The position numbers and the translations under genes were made by a program. From Cardinalis cardinalis (Eukaryota > Chordata > Aves > Passeriformes > Cardinalidae), in the NCBI GenBank assembly GCA_014549065.1, contig JACDOX010000004.1:7334116-7398115 (forward strand): 64,000 nt of DNA, written 5' to 3'. Below the pieces are notes generated by a model. The model had not been told where the DNA came from and did not search any database. It saw nothing but the letters and a program-made list of their open reading frames with translations. Below are positions 37,406-48,000 of the stretch, in pieces. Every line of letters starts with the position of its first letter. The first letter of the stretch is position 1.

Positions 37406-39024
37406 GCAGCTGCCACTGTCCCTTCCTTGGTGGCTGAGGATTCCTGACGTGATGCCAAAGTGGTTGTGTCCCTGTGTGTGCAAAACACGTTTCTCTGCGT
37501 CATCCTAGGTATCCTTCATCCTATTTTGTGTTTGTGTCCCTTAGAAACCAATGTGTGAGTTGATCTCAGATTAGCTATTCTAGACATAGCTCAGNAGAGG
37601 GGAGATGTAGAGCTGTAGTGTAAGGACAGAAAAAAGCATTTTCAGATTATTTTGAGACAGCAGTTACATCATTCTGGGAAATTCAGCTTTGCAGAAGCTA
37701 ATAAAAGTAAAATTCAAGCTCTTATAAAGTTAAGCAGAACTAATACCACAGTGTGTTTTCTGGTTATCATTTCAAAACCTTTGTGGCATTTTCTCTGAAT
37801 GTTCCCATACAGGCGCAGTTATTCACGTGTGAGAATCTCAGGAGCAGCTGGGTGGGGGGGAACAGCAACCTCATTGGTGTGTAAGAGAGCTCCATCTTCC
37901 AAAAAGAATTACATTGTGACCAGCTGTGATGTCANAGTTCAGGGTTCAGTGAGTTGTCAGCAGCCACTGTCTGATGTTTCTAATCGAGCATCATAGCTTG
38001 TGCTCCTTTTTAAGTCTTTAAAGAAAATTAAACAAATAATTATTTCAGTTTTAAAATACATCATGTCTAAAGACAAAAATAAAAAAGGAAAATACTCCCA
38101 TTATTTTATTTTCATTTGGTGTGACTGTTAGGCAGAAGGAACCTTTCGAAATATTGAGTTGGGAAGTAATTAATCTCAGAAGTGTGAGATGGGTTATAAT
38201 CTTAATGTCATTTTACAATGACTAAAATAGGCCAATTTTGTCCTTCACTAATCCATGTAAATCCCTTTGACTTAACAGTGTTGTATGGATGAAAATGAGA
38301 AACGTTGCAGCCTATATTTTGGGATCTCCTTGCTTACAGTATAAAAGCTTACAGAGCACATGGATGAAGCAGCCCTCTCTCTTGTACACTAAAACACCAC
38401 TAGCAAGTGCTGGCACAGGCCAGAGCATCACCTGCAGCTGTTGCTTTTTTCAGATGTAGCAGGTGAAGCACAAACCTTGTCATTTCTCTAGATTCAGCAG
38501 AATATGTTACGTGCAGTTTGCCAGTATGTTTATAGCAAAAAGGCTAAGAGGAGAAAATATTTCTAGGGATAGTAAAACCTACCTTAAAAGAAATGAGAGG
38601 CTTTAAAAGCTTATACAAATCTTGAAAGACACAAAAGGGCTGGACTGAACATTGCCATTTCAGTCAAGTTTAGAACCTCCACCTACTTAAACAGGAACAC
38701 ATTTAGGTCAGCGTTTTGTGCTTGGCAAAGTCATCTCCCTAATCTCCTTTGGAGCATTTCTGACTGTGATTTAGGTGTAGGGGGGAGGGAAGTGCTGAGA
38801 CTTGTAGCTAAATTGTCATACCAAGATAATCTNTTGATTACCACTGAAGTGGTGTAGATTGATAGGCACTGAATTCTGAAATCTGCTATTCACTGTGCAC
38901 AGTTATTCATTTGGAAACATTCAACCAAGGTATCCAACACCTTCTGAGTTTTAAACCATTTTCCCAAACCACAGCATCAAATTCTAGTTGCCTGGGTTGA
39001 TCTTGCTTTGTTTGTGTGTTTCAG

Positions 39025-39080
39025 CAAGATTCAGAGAGGTTGNGTCAGTTGATCTATATGCAGTTTCTTGCATTTGTCAA
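39025..39080 (+). other. Candidate 56-nt exon (unrecognised)
   Basis: The acceptor GCTTTGTTTGTGTGTTTCAG is very strong and the donor is CAA|GTAAGTG, close to consensus. Two of the three frames are open: one reads QDSERL-x-QLIYMQFLAFV, the other RFREV-x-SVDLYAVSCICQ (x spans the N). No protein is recognised. Its 56-nt length would shift frame if skipped. Confidence 0.22.
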
Positions 39081-42000
39081 GTAAGTGGAGCAGAAATATG
39101 GTTTCCTCCTTTCTCCACCCCTTCTTTCATTTAATGAAATGGGAAATGTTGAAGCTACTGGAAACCTTGATGTGACATTTCTAAATGCAGTGATGCTGTC
39201 TCNTAAATTTGGGTCTTGTAAACAAATTACAAACATCAGGAGCTCCTGTACAGCTGGTCTTCAGTGCTGTTGTTTTATGAAGTTGATTAGGAATAAGTGA
39301 TCAGACTAATATATATTTTAAAACAGGTGATGAAAAGTGCTTTCCTGGCAGATGATATTAGCGGTAAATGTGTTGGTAAATCTCTCCATTATTATAAAGG
39401 ATCCTGATTTTGAGTCTGCTGACAGAGGAGTTGGGATAATGGGAGATGGCATTGCAATTTAGGATATCTTTAACCAGCATCTTGAGAGCAGAGGCTCCAA
39501 GACGGCTGTAGCTGGTGCAGCTGTGATTGCGGTGTGAACGTGGGCGTCTCGTAAGTGAGATGAGTCTCCTGGGAATTCACGTTGGCGCTCTGTCTTCCAT
39601 GAAAGCNCCGTGTGCTCACCCACGTTGATACGTACGGCTGTCGCCTACCTGCTAATGAACAACGAAACAAAAATGTTCTGAAAGGAAGTCTTCCCTTGGC
39701 ATTCTCCCCCCAAGTATTTCTTCTTCTGTCTGCTCAACAGGTGCTAAAATGGAAGATAAGAGAGTTACAGAAGTGGAGGAGTTTAACTAAGGTGAAGGTG
39801 GCCCTGTGTGCTCCACCACGTATCTCAAAGTTCTTGCTTTTGGGAACAGGGATTGGAGCTTGTTCCTGTTTGAGCTGATGCTTCAGTTCTTGCCTTTCCT
39901 TGCCTGCACTTAATAAAATCAAAAGCTGAGAACAAACCCAGTCTCGATGGGTTTGACAGCAGCTCAGCTTATCTACAAATATTATTAAAACATGCTCCAT
40001 CAAAGAGGTGTAATTATCAGGATATAGAAACAAAATTGCTGCAGTCATGCACAGAATTGTTGTCTAGCCATTAGGAGGCTAAGCAAAGAAAATCAGATAT
40101 CACAAAACTGAAATTCATAATCAAAGCAAGTGAAGCAATATTGTTATTACTTGGGGCAACAGAAGCTAGCTGTCCTCTTGGGAATCTGAAATAGTCATTT
40201 CAGTCTTCCTTCAAATTTCTCTTTGCTTCCTCTGAGACCTGCTAGCCACAGATTTTTCACACACCAGACACCTGCCTTTGGCTTGTAAAACCTACACTGG
40301 AAGTTCTTTCCTGGACACTTGGTGTAGGGAGTTAGTGCAGACAGGTACCAGCCATGTCCTGTATCCTCCTGCTAGTCACTCTTTCTCAGCAGGAGGTAAC
40401 TTCACAATGTGATGGCCCAGACTGTCTTGGGGTGTCATTTATATAATTTTAAAGTCTAGATTTTAACAAGTGGATTCCAGTCTCTTTCTGTTTCAGAAAC
40501 ACAAGTCATTTTTTTATGCTTTGTACTTTCAAAAAGTGTATTTTCTAGGGAGAAATTATGTACCAGATAACCATAAATGGCAAAAATTGCATAACTTTTC
40601 TTGAAGTTATACACTAAAACAGTACTTCAACCACCAAATTTTAATTAAAATCACCTTACAGACACTAATTGTAGTATATACAGCTTTTATGTGTATATAA
40701 GCTGAAGCACAAAGTGGTTGGTTGGGGTTATACAAGAAAGTTTTTAACACAGCCCAGGTCCCTTGTTGTTTGCTTTCCATAGCTGTTTATTTATTACAGT
40801 GTGTTAACATGAAGAGGTAAAATGCAGATGCTTTGTCTTTTTTAGAGCAAGCTATGTATTAGTTACACTTGCTCAGACTGTATTTACACTACTTGAGAGC
40901 TTGTTATCTGCAAATACCATTAAGACATCTCTGGTTTTTATGTTCTTCTGAACATACCTTCTTTGTCTTCCCTGTTTCTGTGTTGCATTGTGATGAAAAG
41001 ACTGCCACTCATTTCCCCGTATCTCAGAAATAGCATTTTTTTGGTCTCATTTTTTTAACCAGAAAACTCTCTTTTACCCCAAACCGTGGTGTTTCTTTCT
41101 TCCCTCTCCCCATGCCCATCTCCCATCCCATTTGGCTGGTGCCAAAGATGACACNCTCATTGCAGATAACCTCCATGCACTGACCTAATTTATTGTCCAT
41201 CTTGTAGATTTTCAGAGCAGTCCCTAACATCCTGATTTGGCTTCTTCATCTCTCGTTTGGTCAATAGTTACCCACTACAGTTTTGCTGTGGAAAAGTGAT
41301 TTAGCAGGTCCCAGGTACTGACCCCTTGGGTTAAATTTCCTTCCTCTTTGTAGAGTGTGTCTCCCTGAAAGAACAGGCTTTTTGCAAGGATGAGCAGCTG
41401 TTCTTTTCAACACTGCTGGCCCATTTTGGCTCTCCCTCAAACCTGACTTTTGAATGTTACTATTTCAGGTCTGTGGCTTGACCATGCAAGTGCAAAGTCT
41501 GCTCTTCCCTTACAGTTTAGGGTACCCAAACCCATAGTCAGGTCCAAAATTACTGTGTCACGTGGGGCTAAAGTGTAGCTAACATCTCTCATGTGAGGCA
41601 GTAAAAATTGTTGGCAAAATTCTTTTAATTCTCCATCTGCTGAACCAAATAGCACCGTAAGTGTAGAAGAATATGAGCTAGTTCAGTAGCCAAAAAAAAA
41701 AAAATTATGAATTTTTCTCTTGGGCTCTGGTAGGTGTGAAGTTTCTGTGTTTCGTCATATTTAGGGAATCCTAATGTGAACCTGCATATGATTCAGGTGG
41801 TGATAACTCCTAACCTATTAGTGTGCTGGGTGTGAGGGAGAAAGGCAATGCAAAATGTCATGCAGAAGAAGGTATGAACAGTTTATATCAGCTCTGGAGA
41901 CAGAACACAGCCATTTCTGAGATGTAAGATGTGGTTTCTTTTTTAAGGCAGGTATTGAAATGGCTGCTGTTACTGTAAAATGCGAGTACCCGGAATCTTT

Positions 42001-43146
42001 TCATCTCATAGCATCCTTATCGAGTAGAATGTAGGTGACAGGAAAACTGCTCTGTTCCTTTAGCAGCTGGCAGTGCATGGCTGCCACTTGAACCCAGAGG
42101 CCAAATCAAGGCTTCAACTGACCTTGCTGTGGGCAAGGTTTTAGAGCCTCATGGCCCAAACTGAATGGGTCAAACATCATGGTTGTGATGAAAAGCAGTG
42201 ATACAACACTCTGTGTTTGGGCTTCAGCTACAGGCAAATAATCTGTCCTTGGAAAACAGGCAAATTAGAGGAAGATGGCAAGGTAGCTGTGTTCCAGCAA
42301 AGTTCTTGCCAGGTAAATAGCAGATTCTGTCTTAGGTGAAATGATGTGACCTGCTTTGGTGAAAGCTGTGAGCCAGGCAAACCTCCGAAGAGTTCGTTAG
42401 GGAAAGGTTTGGAAAAAAACTAACCACAAAAAGTAGGTTTCTGGAACAGGGAAATAAAGGCTNCAACAACAAAAGAGAGCGGGTGAAGGAAATGGAGGAA
42501 TGAAGTAAAACCCTTTGAGTAAGCAAACTGTCTGTGACCAGGAATTGATGAAGAGCATTCTTAAGAATGAAAACAAAGTTATAATATATTCATGAAGCAC
42601 GATGATGATAACTCAGAGGGAGTAGCATTAATTATGACTTCCACAGCAGAAAAATAGCTTGTAGACTGGGAACCAATTAGTGGTCGATTGCTCTGAACTA
42701 GATTTCAAACACAGTACATGAAATGACAATTACACAGTGTTACCAACAGAAAACTACTGCGATGAGATAAGAGCTGTCAGCAGATTTGGACCAAATTCCT
42801 TAGCTGACATCTGCTTACTAAAAGGGAGACTTCTTTCTTGGGGTAAGGGCCAGTGACAGAACAGAGGAATTAATGGCCAAATGTCATCTCCTGTCTCCAA
42901 AGCAATCATGTGGGGCCTGGCAGAAGTCTGCCTGCTCTCTGTGCTCTTGGTGATGCCTGGACATAGTGTAGAGATGTTCCCACAGCAGTTGGTGGAATTG
43001 TTGTGGTCTGAGTATATTGGAGACAAACACAGTGTTTATCTTGAGCGCATCGTAGCGTGCAATAGAAGTGATTATTTTTTTGTGAAGGTACAAAAAAAAA
43101 AATTTTAAAAATTTTCAGGAGAATTAGTAAGAAGAATTAGTAAATT

Positions 43147-43214
43147 AGTATTACTACTTAAGTGAACATGCTTAACTATTACTTAACTTAAGTATTACTA
43201 CTTAAGTGAACATG
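43147..43214. repeat. Perfect 24-bp direct repeat, 44-bp period
   Basis: AGTATTACTACTTAAGTGAA plus CATG occurs at 43,147-43,170 and 43,191-43,214. It is preceded by a shorter GAATTAGTAA duplication. The array is local and AT-rich, and lies upstream of the decayed reverse transcriptase. Confidence 0.95.
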
Positions 43215-43678
43215 AAATATGTTGCTAAAAATGTAACTGATTTGCAGCTGAGCAATCCCAGGTAGTGGACTTTCCAAGGATGCAAATGCCAAAACAAACA
43301 GTGACATTTGAATGCATCTGGCAAAATCATCAGCAAAATCAGTTTCAGAACAAGAATAGAGGCCTCAAGAGAAATAAGATAGCCTTGCCCAAGAAGCTGA
43401 TGTAGCTCCTGAAAAAGCTATTCCCTTTGCTCAACAGGCCAGGTTCTACCAGCCAATAGGCCTGTCTGAGGTTAGCAGGTGAAAGCTATTTAGTGACAGG
43501 AGAAGGATGATGGAGGTGGGAGGAGCACTGTGACTTTGCCAAAGGAACTGAAAATCCCAAAGTAGAGATGCTGCCTCATAGCACAAAGGCAGATGTGAAA
43601 AGCTATCTAAAACCACAGTTTGGAGTAGCTGGAGGTAGCAATCATTGCTGAAAAATGGTTGAATGAGTAGTTGCTGAG

Positions 43679-43783
43679 TTCTTCAAGAAATACAGGAATA
43701 TGAAAAAAATTAACATAATCCAACTAATACAAAGAAATTGCATTTCAGCTAAAGTATTTCTGAAAGGTGATGCAAGTGATTGC
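43679..43783 (+). pseudogene. Possible upstream RT piece of the same fossil LINE
   Basis: One frame reads FFKKYRNMKKINIIQLIQRN, then CISAKVFLKGDASD. This resembles the segment just before the RT GVKQGC motif in RTE-like LINEs (roughly HYGIPEKIVNIIKN...C.V...G.L.D.F). If real, about 365 bp of other sequence now separates it from its continuation at 44,149, implying an insertion. The match is weak and could be chance. Confidence 0.3.
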
Positions 43784-44148
43784 AAAAGTTGAAGAGAAGT
43801 TCTGTTCCTTTCACTGGTACAAGCATCAAAAATGAAAAAAATCCAAACAAAAATGAAGAACAGAGATTCTAATTTATTTCTCTTACAGCTTCAACTCAGA
43901 CATTTCATTTAGGAAGATAAAGCAATGGCCAGGTTTTTGGATGGCCTCTGCTATCCAGATTTTGGATAGCCTCCTCCTTGCTGGCTTGAGGCAGGTCACC
44001 TGCCAGTTTGATGTGGTTGTTTGTTTCGAGCTCTTGGTGAGAATATGTTTATTACCGTTTTCAGGAGACTAATCTATTATTTTCATGTATATATTTATAA
44101 TGGCTGTGAAGTCACTGACAAGCTCAAACCATTGAAGCAAGTAGGGAA

Positions 44149-45010
44149 CTGCATGAGTGGTTCATCATGGATAATGCTGGTGTAAAACCAGTGTGCATTC
44201 TGTCACCACTTTAAGGTTGCAGTTGAGCGGACAGTGACATGGCCAAGTCACCATAAGAAAAGGTGCAGCTGGATGTAGTGTAGTGAGCTGTTACATCAGT
44301 TAGATCCTGAGCATGGGATGCTTAAGTGGCAGTTCAAAAAACATGTAAAAAAAGACTGTCTGGCATTGCAGGGCTAATAATTATTTAAGGTAACAAATCT
44401 CAAGAGACCTTTTGCAAATTCCTACTGAAGCATTGTATAAAAAGGCAGAGAAATACAAGGAATGAATCAATTTACATGTCTTGGCAGAGACACACCAACC
44501 AGGGGGGAAGTCCAAAAGGAAATGTCACCAACTGGCAAGGCAACAGCTGCGTTTACCAACTTAAACAAAATTAGTCATTGAAAATACAAATGTAAAGACC
44601 AAACTAGGAGTCTTCCACTCAGATGTTATTTCCATCTTAACATGTGGATGTGAGTATTGGAAACTCACCAGAGGCAAAGACGTCTCATGCCTCCAGATGT
44701 AAATACCTGGGGAAAATACTAGGTAACAGATGGAGTGAATGTGTCACAAATGCAAAGATCTGCCACTTTCTCACCAGTGTGTCCCCCAAGTTCTCNTGGG
44801 TAAGCAATGGAAACACTGGGTCGTGTGCAGTGAGTGGAGCCAGCAATGCTGTCTGAGCAGATGGGCTCTCAAGCAGCTGGAGGAACATACAAATGGTCAG
44901 GCCAGATATTGCTTGGAGTGTGAACACTTACTGGCACTCAGCGATACANAAAAACTGCAGGGAGTGGCTGAGGATTGGCACAGACTTTGGAGCCACATTG
45001 GCTCCCAGAG
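44149..45010 (+). pseudogene. Decayed non-LTR retrotransposon reverse transcriptase (not CR1)
   Basis: Several pieces, in the right order and on one strand, match the RT and C-terminal region of APE-type LINEs. At 44,149-44,211, GVKPVCILSPL corresponds to the RT motif GVKQGCILSPLLF, ending at a TAA. At 44,465-44,572, FTCLGRDTPTRGEVQKEM and GKATAAFTNLNKI match the FTYLGS...GKA.AAF..LNKIW block. After a +1 shift, 44,577-44,699 gives VKTKLGVF and ILTCGCEYWKLT (family form: VLLYGCETWKLT). After another shift, 44,689 onward gives KYLGKILGNRWSECVTNAKI (family: CLRKILGIRWPDRVTNEEI). A possible tail ends near 45,010 with LQGVAEDWHRLWSHI. The FADD catalytic block expected between the first two pieces is not visible. 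CR1 lacks this C-terminal arrangement; RTE-like LINEs have it. The clade is not settled. The element is long dead. Confidence 0.75.
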
Positions 45011-48000
45011 CAACATCTGCAGGTGCAAGAAGGCTTTAGGGGAAAAAGTTACTCTTGGTGCCTCGGGGGAGTGGTGGGGGGGAGGGTGTGCTTANATAGG
45101 ATTTTCTCCTTTAAAGATCCAGACTATTTAAAGTTAGGTTACTGAGAGGAACCAGAGCTTCCCAGTGACGGCATTTCTGGCTCAGGCTGCAGAGGGCTGT
45201 GTTGCATGGACAAGCCAAGAAATCTGTCATCCCTGGTCTAGTGTACTTTTGCTGTCTGACCTCAAGGAAATCACGCGACCCCACCAGTTCTCCAGAGCTC
45301 TCTGACTGCAGTACTGTAAGATTTTAATTAGAAGCAGTGGACAGTACACCACTTTTTCTAGTTTCACAAGCTGTCCTGAGGGGCTAGTAACTGTAGTAAG
45401 TTTCTGTGGAAGTGGAAAAACCCCACGTGTTTCACACACTGCATTGAGAATAAAGAAGTTGCTTCTAGCTTTATTTATAGATAAGTATTTACATGGTGTA
45501 AGTGTAGCTACAGGGTGTCTTCAGAGGTGAAGGATAGCCCTTAGCTTTGTACTGTACATACAAAGTGCTTGTATATTATACTTAATACAAATTTGTGAGT
45601 TTAGTTCAGCTGATGTTTTAGATGATGGCTGTTACTATAGTAAAAAAAAATGTTTAGGTTCCGCAATTTTAGTCCAGTTTGTAGAACATAGGGACAAAAA
45701 TAACATCCCATGCTGTTTTAAAATCAATAGTACAAATAGATTCTTCAGTTATTTGTTTTTTATAATTCTGGTTCCTGTATGCAAACCCTGCTTTCTTAGA
45801 ACAATTACTAGACCCTATTCATTCCTCTTGNTTTTATCACTGCATCTTAGCACCTTGTGTAGCAGGGCTGAAGCAGTTTGCACTTCTCTTGCTAGGCCAG
45901 TTGTGCTACCTCCCTTCTGCTGCTTCTCTTTTGACATCTACTCTGAGGGACAGCCATCAAATTCCTAGTGGTGGTGTCATCTGCCTGTTGGATAAAAAGC
46001 TGATTTTTCAGAGAGTTAAAAANTTGAGGCAGTAAAGACTGATTCTATCTGCTCTTGCTTTTCCAGCCAAGCTCTTACTCTTTCTCATTCAGCCTACCTT
46101 TGAAAGGTTGAGGTGAGAAGATCCCAGCCCTGTGCCTAGAGAGACAGTTCTAGCACCCAAACCAAAGCTTTCTGCTGTGTTTGGAGTGAGAATCCCANTG
46201 TCTTTCTCCCAGATTTAAGCTTGCTTTTTTTCTTGCATATGCCTCAAAGGCATTTATTGCCATTTACCACGACCAGGTGTTATCCAGCCAGGTTTAGCCC
46301 TTTTGGTTCTTCCCCCATTGGCTTGTAGGATAGCTGTGGCTTCTGGGCACTGCAAATCTGGGACCAAGCATCTCTTTTGAGGGTCTGCCCTGTTTCATGC
46401 GGCTGGCCCCCTCTGCAGCAGCAGGGTGAGCTGTGGCAGTAGGTGCAGACACACCTGCACACTTCACATGGTGCCATCTTTTTGTGTNTGTAGCCAGGTG
46501 ACAAAGTACGAAGTCACTTATTTGCAGGGGGGAGCTAAGCCATGCATTTTGCCTTTGAGAACTGGTAGGCAACACAAGGAGCTCAGTAAAGACACCCACA
46601 GTGCTTTCCTGAGNTGGTGGTGTGAGTTATGCTGCCATCTCTCCCCAGAGATGCTCAGAAAGCAGGGTATGACCTTGGGAGCATGATCAAGGATCCCCTT
46701 TCCAACCACAGTGAAAGGCAGTCTATCTAAAATTATTCTGCTCCCTTTTGAAAATAGCCTCCTAAGTGAGGCTGCAGACAGTAGGGGCAGCTGCTATCCA
46801 CGCCAAGGAGCTCATCTGGTTTGCATTTAAGAGGGAGTTTCAGATGAGTAAAACCTAAATGAACACAGGATCTGCTGTATTTGAAATTTTGACATCAGCA
46901 GACATCAGAATACAGACTGGCAGCAAACCCTGTCGGTAGGTTGGGATGCAGCAGAGATCTGTTGCCAGAGCTTGGGCCTTGCTGTGCAAGCAGATCTGAT
47001 TGCCCAAGGGCTTCCTTGGCCAGTGCTCTGTGGAGCCCCAGGAGCATCTGGCAAGGCTGCTTGGTGGTTTCTGCAGGGAGCTTCACTTGCAGGATCTCAG
47101 CTGGAATCCCTGCTAAAGTAGTAGCCAGCCTCATTGGGACCCCTTCCCTTCACCCAGTGTGGATGTGGGCAGCGCTGCCTGCCCAGGCTGGGCTGGATCA
47201 AGTCATTTGAGCCCCTCACATAAGTGGCTGCAGATACNTCCCCAGAACAAAGTCATAATACAAATGGATTGTGGCAGCAGGGATGGAGTTGAGGAGGAAT
47301 TAGCCTTTGGGGTATTTTATCAAATTTTTGAAGCATGAATTGTTGGTAAACCAGGGCTAACATTCCTAATCTGCAACAAGAAGCGATATAAAGCAGCTGC
47401 AGCCCTGCTGCTGGTGCCTGGTGTTGTATTTCTCCTTCCCATTCTCTGCAGACTGGCTGTTGCTGTCACCATCCCTCCCAGGGGCTTGGGGTGCACTGGG
47501 CACCCCAGTGCAGCTGGAGATGGCAAAGCAGCAGCTGAAACANTGCTGTGAGTGACCTTTGCCAGGGAGACCAGACCCAGCTCTCCTGCTGCCAGGCCCC
47601 TTTGAGCTGCGGTTTGTCCACGTGCAGGTGGCCACAGTGGAGCTCTCAGTCCCTTCCCGGGGCAGCAAGGGCTTCATTCACCACCTGGAAGATGGGTAGT
47701 GCAGTGTGTGATGTGTGCTCTGGAAGGGACTGTCACTTTGCATTGACAATAAAGGGAATCTGGAGAGCTGACTGTCACAGCTGCAAGTTTCTACCTTGCA
47801 TCTGAATCAGACAAAATTAATCCTTTTGTAAATGGCTGGAGTGATTGAGCCCTTGAAGTAGGCAGATAGTAGACAGCAAATTAGACAATATTTTACTTTG
47901 TAAGATGTCCTCTGTATATGAGTGTAGCTATCAGCAGAGCTGGAGAGGTGGGTGTGAAAGGCATGGTAAAACTGAGATTCTTGTCTCTTTAAGTCATGAT

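Larger units (their letters stand above)
35691..43146. other. Unique non-coding sequence with one CpG patch and exon-like segments
   Basis: Mostly AT-leaning unique DNA. It holds a 24-bp-period duplication at 36,218-36,259 (AAGTGTTTAACCTT twice), the CpG patch at 37,350, and candidate exons at 39,025-39,080 and about 39,741. Nothing else is recognisable. Confidence 0.5.

Noticed and set aside
36932..37447. 171-codon plus-strand open frame
   Set aside because: It crosses the GC- and CpG-rich patch where stop codons are rare by composition. It has no recognisable motif and overlapping frames are open on the other strand.
41437..41655. Minus-strand 72-codon frame that at first sight looked like part of a retroviral protein
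   Set aside because: No conserved viral motif, no LTR, and no neighbouring gag/pol/env remnants could be found.
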